Below are positions 47,080-55,974 of a stretch of 63,809 nt of DNA, piece after piece. The notes under the pieces were generated by a model. That model worked only from the letters and a program-made list of their open reading frames with translations. It did no database searches and was not told the DNA's origin. The position numbers and the translations under genes are program-made. Source of the stretch: Pseudomonas sp. PIC25 (GTDB taxonomy: Bacteria > Pseudomonadota > Gammaproteobacteria > Pseudomonadales > Pseudomonadaceae); contig NZ_MUJY01000036.1 in NCBI RefSeq assembly GCF_002286785.1, forward strand, positions 1-63,809, given 5' to 3'. Numbering within the stretch: position 1 is the first letter of the stretch; each line of letters begins with the position of its first letter.

Positions 47080-50000
47080 TTGAGCAATCCGGCCACTGAG
47101 TCCCTTCGCGTCCTGAGCTTTTGGCGCGATCTGGAAGTCTTCAACATCCCGACCGCCCCCTCGAAGCGGGACGCCACCGAGCAGACCAGGATCACCACGC
47201 TCCGGCGCGGCGCCCACCTGCCCTGGCAGCGCGTCGATTTCGCACCGACCGAAACGCACGGCTACGTGCACGTCGTCTACCTCGGCGTTGCCGACATGGA
47301 GGACCTGTCGCGCCTTTTGCTGAAGGCTCTGTTTCCGGAACGCGACTTGAGCGAGCGGGAGCGTCAGCGCGCCACCGGTAACGGCTGGCTGGCCGCCTTC
47401 GTCGTCGATGAGCACGGCTGCCCCAAGCCCGACAGTTACCTGGCGGCCAGCTTCGCCCACGGCGTGGAAGCGCTGCGCCAGACCGGCTCGCTGGAGAACA
47501 TCAACGCGCGTCTGACGCGTGCGCAGGAGGAGTTCGCCCAGCGTTGCCATCGGCTCGCCGATATCGACGAAGCGGAATCGACGGAGGCAACTGGCAAGGA
47601 ACGTCCCACCACACCGCTGACGTGGGACGAGCTGGATACCGAACTGCACCGCGTGCGTCAGTTGCTCGGCGATCCGGCCGACGACGCGGCGCTGGATTGG
47701 CGGATCGTCGTGCGCACCAGCCGGGTCAAGCGCCGCTACCTGAGCGACAACCTGCAGGCCGCGACGGACTTCCTGAACTCGTTCTACCTGGACGACCTGG
47801 ACCGTCTGATCGTCCAGGCCAAGGCCGGCCGGCCCTTCGGCAAGGCCCTGGACGCCTACCTGGGACAGGCGCTGGCAAACGAGCGACGGACCGACATCCT
47901 GGTGCAGCACGGCGCCATGGGTCAGTTGGTGAGCGCCACGCGGTTGCCCCGCGCGCGCTGGCCCGCCGCCTCCGAACATCCGTTGGTCCTGGCGCAGCAG
48001 GCCGCCGTGGCGGAGGTACTCCATACCCTGGGAACATCCCCGGGTGTCATCGGGGTCAATGGACCGCCAGGAACGGGCAAGACCACCCTGCTGTGCGATG
48101 TGATCGCCGAGATCGTCACCGAGCGCGCCCGCAAGATCGCCGCCCTCGAACGTCCCGTCGCGCTGTTCGAGGAGAAGGTCAGCGTCGCCGGCAAGAACTT
48201 CTACCCGCTCAAGGCCTCGGTGGTCGCCGGCACCTCCATCGTGGTAGCCAGCACCAACAACAACGCCGTCAAGAACATCACGCAGGAACTGCCGGCCCGC
48301 AAGAAGATCGCCGGCGAGTACGGTCTCGTCGGCTACTTCGCCGAGGTCATGGACGAGATCTTCAAGGCCCAGAAGGTGCTCGACGACGACGAGAAGCCAC
48401 TGGCGGGCTGGGGCGTCGTGGCGGCGGCGCTGGGCAATGCAGGCAACCGCCGCTCGTTCGCCCAAGGCTTTTTCCGCGACGAATACACCCCACGCACCGA
48501 GGTGGCCAAGGATGCCGGCGACGCGGCGGAAGCGACGACGGACGAGTCCGGTGACGCACCGGCAACTCCTTCCTCCGTGACGGCTGCACTGCCGCCGTCG
48601 ATGAAGCAACTGCTGGAGGCGGCGTCCCAAAATGACTATCAGCGCTACCAGGACGAATGGCAGGCCGCCAAACGCCGCTTTCTCGAACTGCTGTCGGACT
48701 TCGACCAACACCGCGACACGTTGATACGCGCCGAGCACGCCGCCCTCCAGTTGGAGGCCGGGCTTAGGCGGTTGCATGCGCTCCAAGCGGAAATCGACTG
48801 GGCCTCGAAGGATGTCGCCAAACGCGCGCGCACCCTGTCCCGGCAACAGGATGTGCTGTCCAGCCAACGCGCCATGCTCGAGGCGCATCAGGCATTGCTG
48901 GCCCAACGGCAAGCGGCCCTGCGGCCGAGCCTGTGGGATCGCCTGCAGGCCTTGTTCGGGCGAGAGACGGCGCGCATGGCCGCCTTGCGCCAGGCCCTGG
49001 AGGAGCCGGCCAGGCAGTTGGCCGAATCCTCCTCGGCCTTCGCCGAGCAGGCCAAGAAAGTGGCCCTGACCCGCGCGGAGCTGGATCGTGGCCACGAGCA
49101 CCTGAAGGCCTTGTCCTCCCAGCACACGCAGCTGGAGAACGAACTCCAGCGCCACCAGAAAGCGCTGGATGCCGGCCACGCCTTGGGCGCCCGGCACTTT
49201 CCGGACAACCGGCTCTGGGGGCGGCCCAGCGAGGAGCGCCACCGCGCCAGCGTGGCCGCCTACCCGGCCCTGGACCACCTGCGCGCCCGCATCTTCCTGC
49301 AGGCGATGGAGCTGCACCGGCTCACCATTCTGGCCAACGCCGGCAAGTTCATCGGCAACCTGCGCGCGGTGAACGGCATGTTGATGGGCACGCTGCGGGA
49401 CAAGCTGCCGATCGAGCAGCGGCCGTTGCTGTGGGAGGCGTTCTTCTTCGTCGTGCCGGTGGTGTCCACCACCCTCGCCTCTTTCGACCGCCTGTTTCTC
49501 GGCATGGGCCAGGACAGCCTGGGCTGGCTGTTACTGGATGAAGCGGGCCAGGCCACACCGCAATCGGCCGCCGGCGCGATCTGGCGCAGCCGCCGGGCCG
49601 TGATCGTTGGTGACCCGCTGCAGATCGAGCCGGTCTTCACCGTGCCGCTCAGCCTCGCCGAGGACCTGCGCCAGCGGCACGCGGTGGCGCCCATCTGGTC
49701 GCCGGTCGACGAGTCGGTGCAGACGCTCGCCGACCGCATCACCCCGTTCGGCTCCTGGGTCGAACTGGCCGCCGATGCGTCCCAGGGCAACGCGCCTGAG
49801 CGTCTGTGGACCGGCATGCCGCTGCGCACGCATCGCCGCTGCGACGACCCGATGTTCTCGGTCGCCAACGAGATCGCCTATGCCGGGCAGATGGTGCAGG
49901 GCCGGGTGGATGCCCAGGGGCGTCCCAAGCCCACGGCCTTCACCTGTGTGCTGGGCGACAGCGCCTGGCTGGACATCCGCTCCAGCTGCGTCCAGCACCC

Positions 50001-50454
50001 GGTGTCCGAGGACGAAATCGACCACCTGCTCGCCTGCCTGGAGCAATTGCGCCAGACGCCCGCAATGATTCTGTCGGGTTCGCCGGACAAGGCGGACACC
50101 CGAGCCAAGGTGTTCGTCATCTCGCCCTTCCGCAAGATCGCTCAGGCCTGCAAGAGCCGCATCAAGCAGGCGGGCTTCAGCGGTATCGACTGCGGCACCG
50201 TGCATACCTTCCAGGGCAAGGAGGCCGACATCGTGTTCCTGATGCTGGGGACGGCGCCCGGGGCGGAGGGCGCAGGCGCACGCGCCTGGGCGGCGGGTAA
50301 GCCGAACCTGCTCAACGTGGCGATCACCCGGGCCAAGTGCCGCCTCTACGTGCTGGGCGATGCGCGGCAATGGGGCGGACTGGATTACTTCCGTCCGTTG
50401 CGCGACGCGCTGCCGGTCCGGCGTATCGGCTCGACGGAGCGCTCCTTGTCATGA
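47080..50454 (+). CDS. Large UPF1-like superfamily 1 helicase
   Basis: A 1,124-residue protein. The N-terminal 310 residues match nothing I recognise. Motif I is GPPGTGKTT at residues 328-336. A long charged insert, about 505-720, looks like a coiled coil (many Glu, Gln, Ala, Arg; RHLKALSSQ-type heptads). Motif II is DEAG at 820-823, GDPLQIEP is the motif III region, and NVAITRAK at 1079-1086 is motif VI. This is the UPF1-like SF1 type, found in mobile elements and in several anti-phage systems. The TTG start at 47080 is chosen because GGAG lies seven bases upstream; an ATG at 47067 opens only a 10-codon out-of-frame peptide ending at 47099. The gene is flanked on both sides by the same 17-bp palindrome. 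Substrate unknown. Confidence 0.8.
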   Translation: MSNPATESLRVLSFWRDLEVFNIPTAPSKRDATEQTRITTLRRGAHLPWQRVDFAPTETHGYVHVVYLGVADMEDLSRLLLKALFPERDLSERERQRATGNGWLAAFVVDEHGCPKPDSYLAASFAHGVEALRQTGSLENINARLTRAQEEFAQRCHRLADIDEAESTEATGKERPTTPLTWDELDTELHRVRQLLGDPADDAALDWRIVVRTSRVKRRYLSDNLQAATDFLNSFYLDDLDRLIVQAKAGRPFGKALDAYLGQALANERRTDILVQHGAMGQLVSATRLPRARWPAASEHPLVLAQQAAVAEVLHTLGTSPGVIGVNGPPGTGKTTLLCDVIAEIVTERARKIAALERPVALFEEKVSVAGKNFYPLKASVVAGTSIVVASTNNNAVKNITQELPARKKIAGEYGLVGYFAEVMDEIFKAQKVLDDDEKPLAGWGVVAAALGNAGNRRSFAQGFFRDEYTPRTEVAKDAGDAAEATTDESGDAPATPSSVTAALPPSMKQLLEAASQNDYQRYQDEWQAAKRRFLELLSDFDQHRDTLIRAEHAALQLEAGLRRLHALQAEIDWASKDVAKRARTLSRQQDVLSSQRAMLEAHQALLAQRQAALRPSLWDRLQALFGRETARMAALRQALEEPARQLAESSSAFAEQAKKVALTRAELDRGHEHLKALSSQHTQLENELQRHQKALDAGHALGARHFPDNRLWGRPSEERHRASVAAYPALDHLRARIFLQAMELHRLTILANAGKFIGNLRAVNGMLMGTLRDKLPIEQRPLLWEAFFFVVPVVSTTLASFDRLFLGMGQDSLGWLLLDEAGQATPQSAAGAIWRSRRAVIVGDPLQIEPVFTVPLSLAEDLRQRHAVAPIWSPVDESVQTLADRITPFGSWVELAADASQGNAPERLWTGMPLRTHRRCDDPMFSVANEIAYAGQMVQGRVDAQGRPKPTAFTCVLGDSAWLDIRSSCVQHPVSEDEIDHLLACLEQLRQTPAMILSGSPDKADTRAKVFVISPFRKIAQACKSRIKQAGFSGIDCGTVHTFQGKEADIVFLMLGTAPGAEGAGARAWAAGKPNLLNVAITRAKCRLYVLGDARQWGGLDYFRPLRDALPVRRIGSTERSLS

Positions 50455-50513
50455 GCCGTGCGGCGGTGGTTCCGGCCCGCTGATGGAGTGGCCTTTCCTG
50501 GAAGGCCCGACGA

Positions 50514-50530
50514 TTATACCCGGGGCATAA
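50514..50530. promoter_or_regulatory. Fifth copy of the 17-bp palindrome
   Basis: TTATACCCGGGGCATAA is the exact reverse complement of the fourth site before the helicase gene. It lies 60 bp after the helicase stop and 119 bp before the PFL_4669 gene, so it could control that operon. Confidence 0.7.
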
Positions 50531-50648
50531 TCTGCCCGACGCGCCCCGGAGCCGTTGAATCGGGCGGCGGCGCGCCGCGGTTTATCGACTGACAGCCTTC
50601 CCTGGCGGGCCGATGGTGGCGACTCGTTTACCGACACGAGTCCCGCCC

Positions 50649-51422
50649 ATGGCCGACCTGCAACTCAACCTCGGGTCCCTGCGCAGCGCGATGGCGCTGA
50701 CCCTGCACACCCATCACGCCTCGCGCATCTGGCATGGCCGCCCGCCGGCGGAAGGCCGCCCCGGCATCATCGGCTTGAATGGCTTCATCAGTCTGATGAA
50801 CAAGATGAAGCGTGGCGCCGAGCAGGACGATCCCTACTCCGACTGGTGGATGCTGCGCATCGAAGAGAAGCTGGCCGACACCAAAGCGCGGCTGCAAGCG
50901 CTGCGCGAGCAAGTCGATCAGGCGCTGGCCGATGTGCCGGCCGCGCTCAGCCTGGGCGAGAACCTCAACGTCCAACCGATCAAGCTGCCACTGTTCGTCA
51001 ATGCCCAGCTCGGCTTCATGGCCGTGTATCTGCTGGCCGACTACGACGAGTTGGCGCGACGCCTGATTCTGGCCCACCACACTGCCCTGATCGACCGCGG
51101 CACCCTGGATCGCTGGCTGCGGGAAGGCGCCCATGCGCTGCGCAGCCTGTTCGCCCTGGCGCAGCGGTATCGGTACTCCGGCACGCAGCGCGACGACTTC
51201 GCCGCAAACAATGCCGCCGCCCGCCAGGCGCTGGAGAAGTACGGACCGCTGCCGCAGGACGTGCTGGAAGGCACCCGGCGTTCGCGCTTCGCACCGCCGG
51301 TGGTCCGCCGTTCCGGGTTGCGCGCGGATCACGCTGCCAGCGCGGACACACCTGCGGCAGAGGTGGAGACCGCATCAGACGACGAATCCGTGGAACCCGC
51401 CGACGAGGACGACGCCCGATGA
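50649..51422 (+). CDS. PFL_4669 family conjugative element protein
   Basis: A 257-residue protein beginning MADLQLNLGSLRSAMALTLHTHHASRIWHGR, with conserved GIIGLNGFISLMNKMKRGAEQDDPYSDWWMLRIEEKL near residues 40-75 and an acidic tail (SDDESVEPADEDDAR). This is the integrating-conjugative-element family named after PFL_4669; its function is not known. An ATG further upstream (50613) was rejected because the family starts at MADLQ. The stop overlaps the next start as ATGA, so the three genes PFL_4669, DUF3158 and ssb are translationally linked. Confidence 0.85.
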   Translation: MADLQLNLGSLRSAMALTLHTHHASRIWHGRPPAEGRPGIIGLNGFISLMNKMKRGAEQDDPYSDWWMLRIEEKLADTKARLQALREQVDQALADVPAALSLGENLNVQPIKLPLFVNAQLGFMAVYLLADYDELARRLILAHHTALIDRGTLDRWLREGAHALRSLFALAQRYRYSGTQRDDFAANNAAARQALEKYGPLPQDVLEGTRRSRFAPPVVRRSGLRADHAASADTPAAEVETASDDESVEPADEDDAR

Positions 51423-51934
51423 CGCCCCGACATTTCCGTCCCCTGGAACAGCCGGACTTCCAGCGTCTGGAACACGCAGGCTACCTAAAAGGCCTTTTAC
51501 AGCCTTTTAAAGGTAAGGGGGCATTGGAGGTCTGGGCCAACCGATGTCTGGCGCTACGCGACGAATTAGCGCTGTTGGCGGAGCGCCGGGTGTTGCTCCA
51601 GGCGCAGCGTGAGCCCTTCAACCGCTTCGAGGTGCAGCTGGCCCAGCAGGTCACTGGCGCAGGGACGACCTTTCTGCGCTGGCGCAACCTGGACCGTTCC
51701 CGGATGGGCGTGGCGCTGTGGGAGGACCTGATGCTCCACCCCGCTACCCCAACGCCGCTGCTCGACGACCTGTATGCGCTGGAGCTGCAGCGCATCGTCT
51801 TGAACATGCAGATCAGCCTTACCCACACCATCGCCCGCCAGGCCCTGGACTGCGCCAACAAAGTGGTCCGGGCCGAGGCGGTCTACCACCGGCGTATCCA
51901 TGGATGCGTCAACCAACCCAAGGAGTCTCTATGA
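51419..51934 (+). CDS. DUF3158 family protein
   Basis: A 171-residue protein opening MTPRHFRPLEQPDFQRLEHAGYLKGLLQPFKGKG, with a conserved LRWRNLDRSRMGVALWEDL block near residue 85. DUF3158 proteins are found next to ssb in PFGI-1-type elements; the role is unknown but a link to single-stranded DNA handling fits the location. The start overlaps the previous stop (ATGA) and its own stop overlaps ssb (ATGA). Confidence 0.8.
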   Translation: MTPRHFRPLEQPDFQRLEHAGYLKGLLQPFKGKGALEVWANRCLALRDELALLAERRVLLQAQREPFNRFEVQLAQQVTGAGTTFLRWRNLDRSRMGVALWEDLMLHPATPTPLLDDLYALELQRIVLNMQISLTHTIARQALDCANKVVRAEAVYHRRIHGCVNQPKESL

Positions 51935-52329
51935 GCACCGTTTTCATTGGCGAGGGCAACATCGGCTCTGCGCCCGACTACCGCGAGTTTCCCAACGGCA
52001 ACGAAGAGCCACGCCGGCTGCTGCGCCTGAATGTCTATTTCGACAACCCCGTGCCGACCAAGGACGGCTACGAGGATCGCGGCGGCTTCTGGGCGCCGGT
52101 CGAGCTCTGGCACCGGGATGCCGAGCATTGGAGCACGCTCTACCAGAAAGGCATGCGTGTGCTGGTGTTCGGTCGCGAAGAGCGCGACGACTGGGAGGAT
52201 GACGACGACAACAAGCGCACGACCTACAAGATCAATGCGCGCAGTGTCGGCATCCTGCCCTATCGAATCGATGCGGTGAGCTTGGCTACCAAACCCACGA
52301 CTTCCGACAGCGAGCCGGTCACGCCATAG
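51931..52329 (+). CDS. ssb: Single-stranded DNA-binding protein
   Basis: A 132-residue OB-fold protein (MSTVFIGEGNIGSAPDYREF, LLRLNVYFDNP, FWAPVELWHRDAEHWSTLYQKGMRVLVFGRE). The divergent element-borne SSB type differs from chromosomal SSB, and the acidic DDWEDDDDN loop is followed by a short tail that lacks the usual DDDIPF end. It coats single-stranded DNA during rolling-circle transfer. AAGGAG lies before the ATG. It ends the PFL_4669-DUF3158-ssb run. Confidence 0.85.
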   Translation: MSTVFIGEGNIGSAPDYREFPNGNEEPRRLLRLNVYFDNPVPTKDGYEDRGGFWAPVELWHRDAEHWSTLYQKGMRVLVFGREERDDWEDDDDNKRTTYKINARSVGILPYRIDAVSLATKPTTSDSEPVTP

Positions 52330-52992
52330 CAACCGCGGGCACGGCCGTTGCCATGCCTCGGCGCTATCCCATGGGCAACAGCGCCGGGGCGTGCCTGCAG
52401 ACGTATGCGCAGGACGTTACGAAGACAGGATGGCAGCCTTCCATCACGTGCATACCGAACACAAACCGTTTTAATGCCCTCCCTGTGAACAAGGACGCGT
52501 CCAGGCCCAGCAAAACTGTCGATCAGTTCTCCTTTCAATTCTCTGTAACGCCCATTCCAGAGCGCCCCAACAGCCACCGTTCGTCGGGAAATCCCGTGAT
52601 CGAAAAGGGAAGTCCGACGGCCGTTTTGCCGCTTCGCTTACAAATAAATGGCGCCAGTATTTTGAATTTTTTTCCTTATCGAACAAACCAAGCGGTCAAG
52701 TCACTTCACAATAGCCACTCGCCATCAAACAATGGCACATCAATGGCAAACAACCCTGTAAATCAATTTTTTGACGCCAATATCACGTCAAAAAAGTCTT
52801 TCACCTCACATTCCGTAGGCCTTATAAAGCGACCGCGAGACGGCGTCCTGGATGCCATCGGACAAAGAACCCTTTTTGCCACACCCTCTTCTGTTCGTGT
52901 GTCACCGGCCGGATTGCCGAGTAAAGCTCTTTACTGACTCGTGGATTGAGATGTGCCCCGACTGAAGCAGTTTCTCCTTGGGAGAATCAGTC
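52330..52992. other. Lower-GC region upstream of alginate lyase
   Basis: 663 bp clearly poorer in GC than its neighbours, with several A and T runs. A 194-codon frame (52353-52937) has no protein-like pattern and is not accepted. A hairpin TTTTTTGACG...CGTCAAAAAA (52768-52796) could be a two-way terminator or an operator. It is probably the imported 5' flank of the cargo gene. Confidence 0.5.
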
Positions 52993-53667
52993 ATGATCGA
53001 CCTCGCTATCTGGAACCTGACCATTCCTGTCGGTGTCCCCTCCACCACCATTGAAACCCCGGTTCTGGTCGGCGGTTATCAGGACTACTACTTCAAGAAC
53101 GACGCGAACAACACCGTGTTCTTCTGGGCACCGGTCAACGGCACCACCACCGAGAACGCCAAATACCCGCGCAGCGAACTGCGGGAAACCTATGCGGACG
53201 GCACCTTGCACAACTGGGTCCACACCGCCGCGGACAATTTTCTCAGCGCCGGCATAGCGGTCAGCCAGGTTCCCTCGACCGGCAAGATCGTCATCGGCCA
53301 GATCCATGCCTTCAAGAGCAGCAAGCCGCTGCTGAAGCTGGAGTATCAGTACAAGAGCACCTATGGCTACGGGAACATCGTCGCCAAGGTCCGCCATACC
53401 CCGACCGACGACGTCGCCCAGGTCATCACCGTGCTCAGGGGCATTCCGCTGAGCCAGCACTTCGACTACGTCATCAACCTGACCCCGCAGGGCCTGTTGA
53501 GCGTGACCGCGAACGACACCACCTGGACGACCCAGTTGGATTCGAGCTGGGCACCGAAGCCTCTGTACTTCAAGGCCGGCGTGTACACCCAGGACAATAC
53601 CGGCTATGAGACCGAAGCCGGCGCGGCGATCTTCGACAGGCTGCTGGTCGAACATCGACCGCTGTAG
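52993..53667 (+). CDS. PL7-family alginate lyase
   Basis: A 224-residue single-domain polysaccharide lyase family 7 protein. The three signature regions are present: RSELRE at residues 60-65, QIH at 103-105 and YFKAGVYTQ at 192-200. The catalytic Gln103, His105 and Tyr198 and substrate-binding Arg60 are therefore intact. PL7 enzymes cleave alginate by beta-elimination. There is no signal peptide, so the enzyme is cytoplasmic or leaves by an unknown route. The ATG at 52993 has GGAGA eight bases upstream; a TTG at 52978 is less likely. It sits alone between ssb and topB, which are otherwise close neighbours in this element family, so it is cargo. Confidence 0.88.
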   Translation: MIDLAIWNLTIPVGVPSTTIETPVLVGGYQDYYFKNDANNTVFFWAPVNGTTTENAKYPRSELRETYADGTLHNWVHTAADNFLSAGIAVSQVPSTGKIVIGQIHAFKSSKPLLKLEYQYKSTYGYGNIVAKVRHTPTDDVAQVITVLRGIPLSQHFDYVINLTPQGLLSVTANDTTWTTQLDSSWAPKPLYFKAGVYTQDNTGYETEAGAAIFDRLLVEHRPL

Positions 53668-53708
53668 CCGATGCGGATGCAGCGAAGCCGACCGTTTCCA
53701 CACGCCGC

Positions 53709-53743
53709 TCACGTGAATCCAAACGACCATTGGATTCACGTGA
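53709..53743. repeat. Perfect 14-bp inverted repeat after alginate lyase
   Basis: TCACGTGAATCCAA (53709-53722) and its exact complement (53730-53743) are separated by seven bases. There is no T run, so this is more likely an operator, a mobile-element trace or an RNA hairpin than a classical terminator. The surrounding 294-bp gap before topB holds nothing else. Confidence 0.65.
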
Positions 53744-53961
53744 ACCAGTCGTCCAAGACCGTCCAGGGCGTTCCACTCGCCACCTGAAAAGAATCTCCTG
53801 TAGCCCGATCGCCTGACCACGCGTGGTTACGACTCGGCCAGTTCAACCCCCACTGATCGCAATGCGGGCGATCCCAGTCCCGTTTCCCTGCTGCCCTCTT
53901 CTCCGGCGCACGCCACCCTCATGACCCATCCACGATGGATGCCATGGCGAGGAGGCGGCAC

Positions 53962-55974
53962 ATGCGCGTGTTTCTCTGCGAGAAGCCTTCCCAAGGCAAA
54001 GACATCGCGCGGGTCCTCGGCGCCTCGCAGCGGGGCTCCGGCTGCTACCAGGCCCCCGGCCTGGTCGTCACCTGGTGCATCGGCCACCTGATCGAAGCGG
54101 CCCCGCCGGAAGCCTACGGACCGCAGTACAAGTCCTGGTCCCTCGAGCAGCTTCCTATTCTTCCCAAGCAGTGGCGGGTCGAAGTCAAATCGGCCACGGC
54201 CACGCAACTCAAGACCGTCCAGCGCTGGATCGGCAAGGCCACGGAGCTGGTGATCGCCACGGACGCCGACCGCGAAGGCGAGATGATCGCCCGCGAAATC
54301 CTCGACCTGTGCGGCTACCGCGGTCCCGTCCAGCGTCTGTGGCTGTCGGCGTTGAACGATGCCTCGATCCGCAAGGCGCTCGGTGCACTGAAGCCCGCTC
54401 ACGAAACGCTGCCGTTGTACTACTCGGCCTTGGCGCGCTCCCGCGCCGACTGGCTGATCGGCATGAACCTCAGCCGGCTGTTCACCGTGCTCGGGCGGCA
54501 GGCCGGCTACGACGGCGTGCTGTCCGTGGGCCGAGTCCAGACGCCGACCCTGCGTCTGGTGGTGGACCGCGACCGGGCCATTGCGTCGTTCCTTTCCGTG
54601 CCCTATTGGACGATCGAGGTGGCACTGTCCCAGGCCGGGAAGTCCTTCGTCGCGACCTGGTTGGCGCCAGACGATGCGGTCGACAGCGAAGGCCGTTGCC
54701 TTCAACAGCCGGTGGCCGAGCAGGCGGCAATGCGCCTTCGAGCCGAGCACAGCGCCCAGGTGCTGTCGGTCGATACCGAGCGTGTGCGCGAAGCCCCGCC
54801 CTTGCCGTTCGACCTAGGCACCTTGCAGGAAGTCTGCTCCGCTCAACTTGGCCTGGACGTGCAGGAAACGCTGGACATCGCCCAGGCGTTGTACGAGACG
54901 CACAAGGCGACCACCTATCCCCGCTCGGACTCGGGCTATTTGCCGGAGAGCATGCTGGCCGAGGTACCGACCGTGCTCGATGCGCTGCTCAAGACCGATC
55001 CGAGCCTTGGGCCACTGATGGGCGCGCTGGACCGGACCCAGCGCTCGCGTGCCTGGAATGACGAAAAGGTCAGCGCCCACCACGGCATCATTCCCACGTT
55101 GGAGCCGGCTGACCTCTCGGCCATGTCGGAGACGGAACACGCGGTATATCGGCTGATCCGGGCTCGCTACCTTGCGCAGTTTCTACCTCACCACGAGTTC
55201 GACCGCACCACCGTGTTGCTGTCCTGTGGCGGCGAGTCGTTGCAGGCGATGGGCAAGCAGGTGGCAGTTGCCGGATGGCGGCAGGTGCTCGACGGTAACG
55301 ACTTCGGCGACTCGCAGGAAGGACCGGATCGGCGCAGCCAGGTGCTGCCCCCTCTCGCTCCCGGCGCCCGCTGTCCGGTTGCTCAGGTCGATCTGAAGGC
55401 TCTCAAGACGCAGCCGCCCAAGCCCTATACCCAGGGCGAGCTGGTGAAGGCCATGAAAGGCGTCGCCAAGCTGGTCACCGATCCCCGGCTCAAGCAGAAG
55501 CTCAAGGAAACCACCGGCATCGGCACCGAGGCCACGCGCGCCAGCATCATCAAGGGCCTGTTGGGCCGCGGCTACCTGCTCAAGAAAGGCCGTGCGGTGC
55601 GCGCCTCCGAGGCCGCCTTCACGCTGATCGACGCGGTGCCGGCAGCCATCGCCGATCCCGGCACCACCGCCATCTGGGAACAGGCACTGGATATGATCGA
55701 AGCCGGCCAGATGACGCTGGACACCTTCATCGAGAAGCAGTCGGCCTGGGTCGCACAGCTGGTGCAGCAGTACCGGCACGTCACCCTGTCGATCAACGTG
55801 GCTCCGACGCCCAACTGCCCGCTGTGTGGCTCGCCCATGCGCCGGCGCACCGGCAAGGACGGTGTGTTCTGGTCGTGTAGCCAATATCCGGCCTGCAAGG
55901 GGACACAGCCGCTTGAGTCGGCGGCGTCCTCACGCACCAAGCGCAAGCGCCGCAAATCGTCCCCCGCCCGTTGA
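53962..55974 (+). CDS. topB: DNA topoisomerase III (type IA), element-borne
   Basis: A 670-residue type IA topoisomerase. The TOPRIM domain begins MRVFLCEKPSQGKD (Glu7) and has D101, D103 and E105 in TDADREGE. The catalytic Tyr319 is in TTYPRSDS. A C-terminal four-Cys zinc ribbon starts near Cys620 (CPLCGSPM...CSQYPACKG). The ATG at 53962 follows GGAGG; an upstream ATG at 53935 is less likely. Such enzymes occur in nearly all PFGI-1/ICEclc-type elements and probably resolve intermediates of rolling-circle replication. Full length and intact. Confidence 0.95.
   Translation: MRVFLCEKPSQGKDIARVLGASQRGSGCYQAPGLVVTWCIGHLIEAAPPEAYGPQYKSWSLEQLPILPKQWRVEVKSATATQLKTVQRWIGKATELVIATDADREGEMIAREILDLCGYRGPVQRLWLSALNDASIRKALGALKPAHETLPLYYSALARSRADWLIGMNLSRLFTVLGRQAGYDGVLSVGRVQTPTLRLVVDRDRAIASFLSVPYWTIEVALSQAGKSFVATWLAPDDAVDSEGRCLQQPVAEQAAMRLRAEHSAQVLSVDTERVREAPPLPFDLGTLQEVCSAQLGLDVQETLDIAQALYETHKATTYPRSDSGYLPESMLAEVPTVLDALLKTDPSLGPLMGALDRTQRSRAWNDEKVSAHHGIIPTLEPADLSAMSETEHAVYRLIRARYLAQFLPHHEFDRTTVLLSCGGESLQAMGKQVAVAGWRQVLDGNDFGDSQEGPDRRSQVLPPLAPGARCPVAQVDLKALKTQPPKPYTQGELVKAMKGVAKLVTDPRLKQKLKETTGIGTEATRASIIKGLLGRGYLLKKGRAVRASEAAFTLIDAVPAAIADPGTTAIWEQALDMIEAGQMTLDTFIEKQSAWVAQLVQQYRHVTLSINVAPTPNCPLCGSPMRRRTGKDGVFWSCSQYPACKGTQPLESAASSRTKRKRRKSSPAR

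Noticed and set aside
47065-49317. Minus-strand frame of 750 codons opposite the helicase gene
   Set aside because: Antisense shadow in high-GC DNA; no family pattern, no ribosome binding site, and the sense strand carries all SF1 helicase motifs.
52353-52937. 194-codon frame between ssb and the alginate lyase
   Set aside because: Composition is irregular (many Ser, Asn, Pro), no domain or good start site, and it spans an obviously non-coding hairpin with T and A runs.
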